DNA of 64,000 nt, taken from the NCBI RefSeq assembly GCF_028372415.1, contig NC_092873.1, positions 350,425,890 to 350,489,889 of the forward strand, read 5' to 3'. Below, one piece after another: positions 33,803 through 45,700 of the stretch. The notes beneath the pieces were generated by a model that saw only the letters and a list, made by a program, of their open reading frames with translations, was not told the origin of the DNA and did not search any database. Both the position numbers and the translations under genes were made by a program. Positions within the stretch are counted from its first letter, which is position 1, and every line of letters begins with the position of its first letter. The DNA comes from Notamacropus eugenii (lineage: Eukaryota > Chordata > Mammalia > Diprotodontia > Macropodidae).

Positions 33803-36800
33803 AGATGACAGATGCTGGAGGTGAGGAGGGCGGGCGCGGGGGCGGGGCGGGGGCTCGAGGGAGCAGGGGCTGGTCCATGCCCTCTCCCCCTCCCCCTTTT
33901 GGGGGAAAGCTCCTAGTCTTTTTCTATCAGACTCAACCCACAGCGGGGATACTGGCTGCGGGATCCGCTTGTTTTTCATATTTGGGATTCAGAGTGTGAC
34001 TGGGGCGGGCGCAGCAGAATGAGAGTGGGGAGGTGGAATGGAAGGGCCTTTATTTTACCCATTGAAGAGGAGCTCTGAGGGGGCTTGGGGGAGCTCGGGT
34101 GATGCCAGCAGGAGGGGGTGGGGAGAGAAGGATTTGTGTCGCTAATCCCATCCCTTCCAGCCTCAGAGAAATTAATAAAAAGCTGGAAAGGGAGGGTAGC
34201 AGGAGGAAAGAGACGGGCATTAACTCTTTCATTCCCTCGGTAAATTTCGATTTATGAGATAGGGAGAAACTTCATTGGGCCAGTTTGGAGTGGATTGAAT
34301 AGAAAGCAGGGCGATCTATGAAGAGGAGTCCTACATGACCCTCTCCCCACCCAAGACACCTCTGGACGGACTTGGAGAGAAAAATTGACGTCCTCTTCAC
34401 CTCCCCAAACCTGTTTACTCAATGAAAGGCGGTCAGTTCGTTCCCTATCACCAAGTCAAAGGATAGCGAAGAGTCCCACACTACATATGGCGAATGCTGG
34501 GGTTGGTTCTCCCTCCTGCCAGTCGTTCAACAATCAGCCTACGGCCCCAAACAGGCTCTTCCTGCCAGGAGTCCTCGGGTCGATTGCCTCAAACCTCTCC
34601 CTTCCCTTCCCTCGGACTCCACCCCCTGCTCCTCCCAGCCCTTCCCTCCCATTCTCAAATGGCCGCAGTCAGCCCCCTGTCTCTCTCTCTCTTTTGAGTC
34701 TACCCCCCTCTCACTTCTTATTTTCCCTCATCCCATTCACTCCACATCTTAATCTCGCTTTCCTTCTTTCCCTCCTATCTCTCTAACACTCGTCACCCCC
34801 TTTCTTAAGCTGTTTTATCCTCGCTTTATATGGATCCTTTCTGTCTTCTACTTATCAGTCTAAGGCTGGAGCTCTCTCCATTCCCTTATTCTTTCTCTGA
34901 CTTCTATTCTCTTTTGCCTTCCAATTCCCTTTCTCTTTCCCCCAGTCTTTCTTCTTTTTCACCTTTCTTTACTTTTTTTATTTCCTTCACACACCTTTCG
35001 GTTTCCTCTATCTCCTGCCTTAGGCAACCTTAAATCCCTGGCTTATTCCTTGACTGAAGAGACATAAATTCAGCCTTCTGATTGGAATGGGTGAGGCCCA
35101 TTTGAGCTTCCCAAATCTTTCCATAGGCCAATGAGTCAAACCACGTGGGAGAGTCCCAGAGGGGCTCAGTCCCTTCCTCCCCCACCCCCAGCTGGATTCT
35201 GGGTTTGAGAAGAGGGCACTGGGATATCCAATTCTCTGAGACAATTGAGGAAGATGGGGAAGAACAGAAGGAGCTGCCTCAAGGAGCCATTAGGGGGATG
35301 ATAGGGTAGCAGTAGGGGAGACCTTAAAGGGTCTTCTCAGAGAGGCAATACTGTGTGGTAAGAACCTGGGGACTCAGAGTTAAAATACCTGAACTCATCT
35401 GACTTGGAAACTTCCTCATTGTGTGACCTTGAGAACATCCCTTTGGTCCTCTCCATTTTAGCATGGCTTAGCAGACAGAACAGTGAATTTGCTTAGAATA
35501 CTTGGGTTCAGATCCTGCTTCTGACTCTTGCCAGCTGTGTGATGGTGGGCAAATCTCTGAACTTCTCTGAGTCTGTTTCTGAATCTGTAAAATTAGAATA
35601 CTGATACTTGCACTCCTTCCATTACAGAGGATCTATAATTCTTCAGTGCTATGGAGATATGGGCTATGCTTCGTCAACATGCTCCTCCACAAGAAAATTA
35701 ATGGGATGGCCTGAGGCAGAGGAGGAAAAATCCCTTTGGGAGTAGTAGCAAAATAGGGAGAGTCATTGGGGAGGGAGGGGAGCAGCATTCCGGCTGGAGG
35801 GCTTGTGACTCAGATTTCTGGGGTCTTCTAACCTCCTGTCTCCAGTGAGATTGGTGCTGCAGATTTTCTTCCTCAGAGATGGCTATTTTAAGAGATGACA
35901 GGGGGCACCACCTCATACTCAAGGTTTGGAGTACAGTCAAAAGTTGACACAGTCTCTGCTCTCCTGGATTTCAAAGTCTGACCTGGAGTAAAGGAGAGGG
36001 TGGTGGTGAGGGTTAGGATTACAAATGCATAATCAAGGAAAATAGAGAGAAGATCCAGTTCCCAATGAGTGTGGGAAAGGGGTAGTCTGAAAGTATGTTA
36101 GGATGCTGGTGAAGAGAGAGGGAGGGAGGAGGGGTCATCTTGGAAGACTTTCTGGGAAACCTTCAGTGAAGGAGAGGCGGGTTCTGTCTGTGTCAGAGGA
36201 GTTGGTTTCATACTCTGGCGGAAGTTCAAGGCTTGAGAAAGAGAGACAGGGCACAGGAAGTCAGCTTGGTGGAGACAGAGCAGTGCCCAACATAGAAAAA
36301 AGGCCTCAGAGGTACACTAGGCTCTTCCTCTCTTTACCATAGAAAGTGTGGATCACCCTGACCCTGATTTCATTCCTGGGATACCTCATGGTGTGCCAAG
36401 AATTCTGCTTCCTGGGTGTGTAGGAAAGTTATAATATGGGCGCTGCATTCAATGATATCAAAACATTACTAGATGAATAGAGTCTGTGGAGAGAATGGGC
36501 AGTCTCTTTGAGGGCCTGTCCTTCCTCTAGTTCTGGGATCTGTAAGGTGGAGGGTTAAAGTACTTGACCCATTCTTTCTCTTTCACCTGGACCAAGGGCA
36601 ATGATAACCCAATTTCTGGGGCAGCTAGAAGAAGCAGATCAATAGATGAATTATTGGAGTAGGTCAGGAAGAGAAAACTATGGAGGGTTTTGCTACCTCT
36701 CCCATTCTCAACCAATATGATTTAAGTTTCCTCCCTTTTGTCCTGGTTCTACTGCCCCTCTAAATGTCCTACACTCTCCCTAAAGCCAGGAGCCCCCTCT

Positions 36801-37776
36801 CTAGAACAGTGTGAAAGGATTTCAGCTGTAGAGAAAGAGAGGGAAGAGACAGAGACACACACATACATAGAGAGAGACAGACAGACAGACAGACAGAGAC
36901 AGAGAGAGATACTACAACCAGATAGAGCAATGGGTGGGATTGATGTTAGGATGTGTTCCTAGTGAAAAGAGGAAAATGTTTTTACCCATTAACTCAGCTA
37001 GTGCATAGCAGTTTCACCTGGTCCCTGGGACCATTTCTCTCCTGTGCCCCTGAGTGTCACTACATCTATCTGAGGCTCAGTTTTATCACCTGTACAATGA
37101 CTGTAAGAATCAGTACCCCCAGCTCAGAGCCTGGAGAGTGCTCATTTAACTCTAGGGGAAGTGCTCAAGTCCAGTCCTTATTTTGTGGACACATGTTAAA
37201 TGTTGTAAGGAAAATGTTGTAAAACAAATGTTGAATGTTGTGAAGAAAGCGTTTGGTTGACTGCTCTGTACAAATGGGAGTTATTATTACTAGCAGTGCT
37301 TTAAGCTAACTTCTTGATCATAGCAGCCAAACTATGTCTAGGGTTGCACCAAGGTTCCTCCATTCCCCCTCATTGCATTGCCCTGATTGACCTAGCTTAC
37401 TCCTTTTTGCCTCTGGTCCCTCTGTACATACTTCACCACCAACCAGTGATATTGTCAACTTTCCCTGTCTCTGTCATTTCTCCCACTAATACTGAAATCT
37501 CTCCTCCAGGAATTCTTCCTAGATTCCTAGAAAAGAGGAGGTTTCATAGATGAGTGCTTAAAGCAGTCTTAGAGATTGCCTCCTTCAGCTCCCCCATTTT
37601 ACAGATGAGAAAAACCAAGGCCAGTGAAACTAAATGACCTGTCCAAAGTCACATAGGTAGTAAGTAGAAGAGTCAAGACTTGAAGCTCCTTTACCTCCAT
37701 ATTCACTAAAAAAATTGACCCCTCCCTGATAAACGTATTGTGTACTACCCGTTCTCTGTCTTGGGGCCATATTTGT

Positions 37777-38248
37777 TTTTTCTTTTTTTTTTTTTTTTAT
37801 TATTAAATTTATTTATTTAACTTTTAACATTCATTTTCACAAAATTTTGGGTTACAAATTTTCTCCCCTTTTATCCCCTCCCCCCCCAAACCCCAAGCAT
37901 TCTAATTGCCCCTATGACCAATCTGCTCTCTCTTCTATCATCTCTCTCTGCCCTTGTCTCCATCTTCTCTTTTGTCCTGTAGGGCCAGATAGCTTTCTAT
38001 ACCCCTTTACCTGTTTTTCTTATTTCCTAGTGGCAAGCACATTACTCGACAGTTGATCCTAACACTTTGAGTTCCAACTTCTCTTCCTCCCTCCCTCCCC
38101 ACCCCTTCCCTTTGGAAGGCAAGCAATTCAATATAGGCCATATCTGTGTAGTTTTGCAAATGACTTCCATAATAGTTGTGTTGTATAGGACTAACTATAT
38201 TTCCCTCCATCCTATCCTGTCCCCCATTACTTCTATTCTCTTTTGATC
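37777..38248 (-). mobile_element. LINE 3'-end insertion (L1-type) with perfect 17-bp target duplication
   Basis: Starts on the + strand with a T-rich run (antisense poly(A) tail). It is bounded by identical copies of cttggggccatatttgt at 37760-37776 and 38249-38265. 472 bp, 5' truncated, no coding potential. The perfect duplication indicates a relatively recent insertion. The L1 family is inferred from tail and duplication length. Confidence 0.75.
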
Positions 38249-38540
38249 CTTGGGGCCATATTTGTGCTATGTCCTTTGGCCTTTCGGATTCTCTCTGTAA
38301 CTATGTGTCTGTTGGAAAATATCCTAAGGATAGTCAGAGACTGAGTTTATATTACTCTGCAGGTGTTTTCTTCCTTTTTACTGTGCCACATACAAAGAGG
38401 CAGTGCTGTGCAGTGGAAAGAAGAATGTAGAGAGGGAGGGAGATAGGTTATGAAGAAAGAATAGAAAGAAGAAACTTGATTCCACAAACATTCAGTGTGT
38501 ACTATGCGCATGGCAGTGTGCTAGGATCTTGGCAACACAG

Positions 38541-38710
38541 AAAAAACAGAAAGAAAGAAGAGAAGGAAGAAAGAAAAAAGGAAGGAAGGAAGAAAGGAAG
38601 GAGGAAGAAGGAAAGGAAAGAAAGAGGGAAGGAAGAAATGAAGGAAGGAAAGAGGGAAGGAATGAAAGGAGAAAGAAAGACAGGAAGGAGGGAAGGAAGA
38701 AAAAAGATTT
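38541..38710. repeat. (GGAA/GAAA)n purine tract
   Basis: About 170 bp almost purely A/G. Open frames here are low-complexity artefacts. Confidence 0.95.
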
Positions 38711-39655
38711 TTTAAGAGAAAAGGAAAAAATCTGCAAACCAGCCTGCGTTCTAATCTCAGTTTGGCCACTGATTTACTGAATGTCCTTGGGCAAATAATT
38801 TCTTCTCCGTGAACTTTAGGTTCCTGATCAGTAAAATAAAGGGGCTGGATTATACAGTATAAAAGGTCCCTTTCTCCTCTGACATTCTGTATTCTTTGAG
38901 TAATAAAGGATTTAGAAGCAGCTTGGTGGCACAATGGATGGAGGGCTGGACTTGGTATCAAGACGATCAAATCCTGCCTTAAACATCCATTAGCTGTGTG
39001 CTCCTTGGAAAGTCACATAGCCTGTCAGCCTCGGTTTCCCTCTATGTAAAATGAGACTGATAATAATGGCATCCACCTCATAAGGTGACTGTATCAAACG
39101 AGATAATATCATATAGTGCTTTGCAAATTCTAAAGTGCTATGTAAATGCAAGCTACTAGGATGGTGAGGAGGAGGAGAAAGAGGCCAAGAACCTTTAATA
39201 GGATCGATGACTTCTGGGTATTGGTACTCCCTCCTCTCATTGCAGATACCAACTTCTCCATCCCTTCTCACATGGTGCCGTGCTCTTTCAAGTTTTATCA
39301 TAAATGCTCCATAGAGAACCAGCCAGTTAGAAATCCATGAGGGTTCGGTACAGTGGAGAAAAGCCCCAAAAAACTCATCAGGACCCAGACAAGTTAAATG
39401 ACATGTGTGACACACGGCAAATCAGCCTGAAGCTGACTCCCTGAGCTTTAAGTCTGGGGTTCGAGGCTGGTTCCCTTCTTCTGTGAGCTGGGACAAGAAT
39501 CCAGATGTCTTCACTTCAAAATGGCTGGGGGGCAGATCTCCAGGTGGGTGGTAGGGAGAAATCAGAAGGACCAATAGACCTAGTGTAGGTGAACACGGAA
39601 CATCTCACCCTTGGCTTCTCTCTCTCCAACACCTCCCCTCCAGCTTTCCTGCATC

Positions 39656-39695
39656 ATGGCTTCCTCAAAGCTCCAAGACACCGAGGAGGTTTTTG
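39656..39695 (+). CDS. SAMD14: SAMD14 first coding exon
   Basis: The exon begins at 39644 after cccctccag, with 12 bases of leader before ATG at 39656. It encodes MASSKLQDTEEVF plus one base; donor tttttg|gtaagt. The start is chosen because it gives the conserved MASSKL N terminus. Confidence 0.93.
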
Positions 39696-41290
39696 GTAAG
39701 TGCTCTGGTACCTATCTATACTCCCATAATCTCAGGACTGGCCTCTGGCTAATCCCCTGTTTTCTTGCCCTCCTTACCCTTGAGGATTTTAGAGACAAGA
39801 GTTAGGCTGTACACAGTGTACACAGGGGTTCTGAACTCTATGACTGTTGGATCTTTCTCCCCACACCCCATCAGACACATGCTTCCTTCCCCATACACAC
39901 ATCTTCCTCTGTATCATTTCCAACACATATAAGATACAGCCTCCTTAGTACACATTGAGGTGGATCATCAAACACACATACCCACACATGTACACTCACC
40001 CCCCCCTCCACCACCACTTCCCACTATATTTATTGTCTAAAGATGGGGACAAATGATGGGAGAGTCTCCACAGGGCAGCACTCCCAACATGCACTGGGAG
40101 TAGCAACTGATGTTCCCACACTGGACTCAGAAGCTCAAAGGAAGAACAGCAAAGGTAGGGGGTAGGAGAGGAGAGAGGCAGAGATTGCTGAGAGCAGGCT
40201 CCTGGGGCCTGGGTTTCTCCTACATGAATCATGGATGAATTAAAATCAGAATCTCAGAGCTGGAAGATATTTTCAAGACCATCACATGCACCTAGTACCT
40301 GAAGATGAATGAATCTATTGCCTGGACGTTAGGAAAAGATCTAGAAGGTTAGGAACAGGGACATTTATACATAGGTACCTACATATGTCTGCCTAGGATT
40401 TGTTTTATATGTACATACACATTTTGACTTGTTCCCAGATACACACTAAAATGCACTATACTTAGGGAAGGTGGCAAGAATAAGCATTTCTACAGAGATT
40501 ACTATGTGCCAGGTACTGTGTGCTAAGCACTTTAGCAGTATCTCATTTGAGCTTACCCACCAGAATCCCTGCCATAGACTTTTCATTAGTTACCTCTCTT
40601 CCCCTACAGGATTTTCTTCTCTCTTTCTCAGCTCTGGTCCTTGGTATTTATGTGACCTAGGTAACTCACTTCTCCTCTCTGGGCCTCAGTTTCCTTCTCT
40701 GTAAAATGAAGGAGTTGGACCAGATGATGTCCAAGGTCCTTTCCTCTTCTCAATCATGAGGTCTATAATCTCTCTTACTCCTTTGCAATGTCTCCCCATC
40801 TCCATATCTCTAGGCTCTCCTCTATTGACCCCTCCTTCCTTTCTTCTTTCCTTCCTTCCTTTTCTTCCCTCCTTCCTTCTTTTCTTCCTTCCTTTCTTCC
40901 TTTTATCCTCATTCATCTTTTTTGAAAAGAATCAGAAGGCTGGAATTGCTGCTCATGTACCCAGGGAAAAGTCAGCGAAAGGAATCCTTGGACTCCTACT
41001 CCTCCTGGTGGGATGGAAGAAAGTATGTGAATAAAAGGGGAAATGGTCATCTCTCTAGTTTTCTCCATCTCTGCCTTCTTCTGTCTCTCAAATCTCTGTA
41101 GTTCTAATTCTCAAGCTCTCTCTGCTTTGGTCTCCCTCCCTCCCAGGCCCTGCCTAGTCCCTCTCTTTCAACCCACAGAGTTTCTCTTCTTCCAAATCTC
41201 CATTACCATCACTCTTTGACCTACCCAGGTCAACCCATGCTGAGTCCAACCCTCCCTGTCCCCCCCCCTTTCTCTCTCTCTCTGTCTCTG

Positions 41291-41323
<33 letters not shown>

Positions 41324-41324
41324 G

Positions 41325-41358
<34 letters not shown>

Positions 41359-42671
41359 TCTCTGTCACTCTTTAAATATTCATGAGCTTACATTGCCTGG
41401 GGCTGCCTTTTACTGAAGAGCTATTGCTTTATCTCCTTTCCAGAAACAGAACTACTACATAGGTAGAGGAACTGTCCTCACTAATTGGGCCAGGGGCTCT
41501 CCATGATGCCTCTTTCCCCTTTCGGATGACTACCAAAGGATGGAAATGGGGGGAGAGCAGTCATGGTAGTCATTGAAGACTCACCCCTCCCCACCCTCAC
41601 CCTCTGCTGGGGTTAGGGGTAGATCTCTGGATCTGGAGCCAAGAACTCGAGCTCAGTCTTCCTTGCGCACTTCATTATTCTGAATATCAATTTCCCTCTT
41701 TATAAAATGATGGGAGTGGACCAGGTGATTTCTGTGATCCCTAATCTTTGACCCTATTACCTGGAGCTGAAGCTCTACTCTGCCTCTTTCTAGTGAAATC
41801 ACTCTGGAGCCTCAGTTTCCTCATCTATCAAATGAGGGTAATGATAACCATCTTACCTCTTTCTCCTAGTTGATTATGGCTTTGTAAATCACAATGCCCT
41901 ATATGTGTTAGCCAGGATGTTGTTATTGCCTATTTAGTAGGTAATTTAGTAGCTACTTAGTTTTTCTTGCATTTTTATGAGAAGATATTACTTATTATTA
42001 GCATCAGTGTCATCACTTATTTTATGAAAAAATAATTAACAAAACTCAATAAGAACAGAAATAACTTAATCAGCATAACAGGAGGGGGCAGCTTCTCGGG
42101 GATTCAGGAAGAGTCAGAGAGAAGGGGGAGAGGTAGCTGTAGATGCCAGACTGGGGCTTGGGGGGAAGGGTCATAGATTTAGCACTGGAAAGGACCTTAG
42201 AGGTCATGAAATCCAGCTCTCTCATTTTACAGAGGAGGAAACTGAAGCTTAGGGAGTTTCAAACCCAGTTCTTCCTGATTCCAAGCCCAGGATAGTATTT
42301 ACTAGGCTCCTCTGAGTTGAAAGCCTTTGGAGTCCTGAGAGTAATCTGAATGTGTCCATATACCTATGTCCACAGGTAGAAGGATGTGTACATCCCAGTG
42401 TGCTCACACATCCCAACAGGGTGCTTCCTCCTCTGAGGTATAGGTGAACAGGTGCTGTCTCTCTGGGGAGAAGTTTCTATGGATGAATGGGATCATTAAA
42501 AGGAGTGTGAGCACCCTATCACAGGCTGCTGAGGGTAGAGGTGTGGGAGACAAGGAGAGAAATGTTATGTGACTTCACAAGTCCATAGGTGCCAAGTGGG
42601 GCTATAAGCAAAAGGCTATATTCAGATTCATCTGTAAAAAGCAAAACTTTCAAATATTTATAGATAGATAA

Positions 42672-42719
<48 letters not shown>

Positions 42720-45700
42720 GTAGATAGATAGATAGATCCATATTTTTTGTGGAGGGAGGAAAGATCCCTTCCTACCATACCTGAGGAAACAGTGTAAGAG
42801 CTAATAGTCAAGGCAGGTGGGGCTCAGTCTACAGTCAACAGAATCCAGGTGACAGCATTCTGGGTTCAGGAGTGACTGTCTCCATCTGTTTCTGGCTGTC
42901 CATTGAAGTGGTACAATCCCTACTGACCTGATAACAGCTCTGCTCTATCTGTCTTGATCTTCACCTTTCAATGCCTTTTTGTCAATCCGTGTTGGCTACA
43001 TCCGTGTCTCTGACCTTATCACTCCAATGTCTGTCTTACTTTATCTATGATACAGACCTGGACTCAGTGATCCCAGAGACAGTCAGACTGGACAGCAGCC
43101 TCCATAAGGCCCGGGCCCAGTTGCTGGCCAAGGGCAGGCGCCACCGGCCATCTCGCTCTCGGCTACGGGACAGTGCCAGCTCAGCTGAAGAGGGCGATGG
43201 CCCAGAAGGGCCAGGGGTCAAGGTCAGAGCTGCTTTCTCCCCTCCACACATAAATATGTTAGAATCCAACAAATATGTATTAATGTGTATGTATGTATTC
43301 CTTGATTAGTATGTAAGCTCTTTGATCATAGGAACTGTTTCATTTTGGTTTCTGTATCACTAATGCCTAGCAAAGTGCTTGGGACATAATAGGTGCTTTA
43401 AAAATACCTACATGCAGAACATTGTGCTGAGAATTGGAAAAGATACAAAATTTAGATGACACAGCCCTTGCTTCAAAGAACTTATCGTTTAATATGGGGA
43501 TGAGTCACCCATACAGTGGACTATATTACATGGCATCATGTAAGTGTATTTGAGTTACAAACCAAAGTGTGATCAGAGTGGTTAAGGTCCTGCTCAGAAT
43601 GATCAGGGAAGCCTTCTTAGAAGAGGTGGCATTTGAGTTAGACTTTAAAACTTAGACAAAAAGTATAACCTATAGCAAACTGCTTGCCTCAAGGAGGCAG
43701 GGTAGGGAAAGAACAGAAAGAATCTGGAACTCAGATTAAAAAAAAAAACACAAATGTTAAAAATTGTTTTTACATGTAATTGGAAAAAATTATATATATA
43801 TATATTATGGGTATGTATGTAAATTGAAGAGACAAGAAAAGACAGCTAAGAATTCAGCTTTAAATTCTAGAATAGGCAGCAAAGCGTAATGCAGAGGATC
43901 ACAAAGATCATAGCTCTAGAGGTGGAAGGGACCTAAGAATCATTTAATTCAAGCCCCTCATTTTACAGATGAGAAAGCTGAGGTTCAGGGTGGTTACAGG
44001 AATCATTAAGATCATACAGGTAATAAATATCAGAGGGATTTGAATCCACATCCTCTGACTCCAGAACTATTATTCTTTCTTCTGTAGGATAGTCCATAAG
44101 ACCTGGATTCAAATCCTTTCTCTAACACAGGGGACCTTGTGCAAGGGACTTAGCCCATCCCTAAGCACCTCTTTAAAACTACAAGTTACGGATGAGTTGA
44201 GGATCTACAGGGATTTCCTTACTCTGATGAAATCATAGATGCAGACCAAGAACAAAATAAAACAAAAAACAACAACCAGAATTCACTAAAGAGAGAGAAG
44301 AGGGCGAAGAAGGGTTTGGCCGTCCAATTCAGGGACACATTCAGGGGAAGCAGCTGGAGGAAAGACCTAGTCCTGGAGGGCAGCAGCATGAGGGTAGAAT
44401 GACAGTCATCAGTAATTGTGACAGAGGGGTTTGACCTTTGCTACACAGATGACAAGACGGACAGAGCCCTGGGTCCCTAGTGTCAATTCTTTCAACCTGT
44501 TGGCTAATGCTTCCGAACCTTGCCTGGGGGACCCTGGGGATCGAGCCCCATAGCCTCGAGCCGGGGAGCTGAGGTCTCATATAGGCCTTCTCCACTTCCA
44601 GGGAAGAGAGGGAGGGATTAATTGTCCCAGTCCTTGCCTTCTAGTCTATGGGGTGTAAATGGACCCAGACTGCAGGGTTTCCAGCCCCTTTTCTCGCTTC
44701 CCCGCCACCACCTCATCCTAAGGACCCAAAAGTCCTAGGTTCCCGGCTAATCACTCCGGGACCGGCAGGTAACGGATGGCTGTGGGAGCCCCCTCCACCG
44801 ACTTCGCTCGCCGCTTCACTCCGGCCCAGGGTCTCCCCCCGGGGGCCCCTTCACCTTGGAGCCCCCAGGGTTGCGGCGAAGCCTGGATGAAGACGAACCA
44901 CCGCCCTCACCCCGCACCCGCTACCGGCCCCTACACAATGCGGCCTCCCACGAGGCTCTCGCTGCTGCCTCCTCGTCCCCCCCACGCTCAGCGCCCAGCT
45001 CCGACAGCTCCCCCAGCTTTGTGCGACGGCACCACCGGGCTGAACCGCATAGCGAAGGTGAGAACGTAGTACCCTCAGATGAATAACTGGAGTGTAGATG
45101 CGCGGCAGGGCGGGGTGGGAACACTTCTACCTGCCCCACAGTGAGCCCTACTGGTCACACCTCTGTACTGCAAGTCAAAGGATAACTCCACCCTTCCCTT
45201 GTCCCCCTCTGCCCCATCAGTCCCTTGGGTCATAGCTGGCACTCGAAGATAAGGAACTTCCTTTCTGTCCATAGGCATTTCCTAGCTAAGGTCAGAAGTG
45301 CAGTGGTATGTATAGGATACTGGCAGGGGTGTGCTGGTCAATGTTTTAACAAACAGCTGTAGGACACACAAGTTTAATCTGCATTAATAACATTTTCTCC
45401 CAAACTTTCTTAAGGCTAAACAATCAAAACAACAAATCAAGACCTGATTTGTAACATTTGCTAATTTCTGAGTCCTAAATGCTCACAATGAATTTAGCAA
45501 TGGCCTCGTGAAACCTCATTCAATAGATGCCAGCACAACCTCAGGTAGTGGGAAAGGACAGTAAAGAAAGTTCATCCATCCATTTGTCTTGCATTCAAAT
45601 ATTGATTAAGAACCTACTACATGCAGAGAGCTGTACTAGGTACTGATGAAAACACATTGGATTTAGGGCCAGAATTTTTTTTCTGTTATTTGTTAGTTAT

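Larger units (their letters stand above)
33600..33820 (+). other. SAMD14: Predicted SAMD14 5' UTR exon 1
   Basis: A GC/CpG-rich segment ends at a strong donor (gctggag|gtgagg at 33820/33821) and is followed by GC-rich sequence. Joining it to the 39644 acceptor gives a leader that contains no in-frame start for SAMD14. The 5' boundary (TSS) cannot be read from sequence. The assignment is inference from donor strength, CpG richness and position. Confidence 0.5.
33821..39643 (+). other. SAMD14: SAMD14 intron 1 (by inference)
   Basis: 33821-35340 is CpG-rich then pyrimidine-rich, with no repeats recognised. MIR-like SINEs lie at about 35340-35455, 35460-35640 (+), 37060-37300 (+), 37555-37710 (-), 38735-38900 (+) and 38912-39160 (+). 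A LINE insertion lies at 37777-38248 and a (GGAA)n tract at 38541-38710. 35640-37060 holds only a small (GACA)n patch near 36880. In mouse this intron carries a GATA/E-box enhancer; I could not find a matching composite site here. Confidence 0.6.

Noticed and set aside
38492-38970. Open frames up to 149 codons across the second GGAA tract
   Set aside because: Same low-complexity cause; no splice or family signal.
33821-39643. Search for the GATA/E-box composite enhancer known from mouse Samd14 intron 1
   Set aside because: No CANNTG-N8-AGATAA on either strand. cacctg followed by tgataa near 36585-36610 has the wrong spacing (12), and agataa at 39098 lacks an E-box.
42657-42737. (GATA)n as a GATA-factor enhancer of SAMD14
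   Set aside because: A simple tetranucleotide repeat alone is not evidence of regulation.
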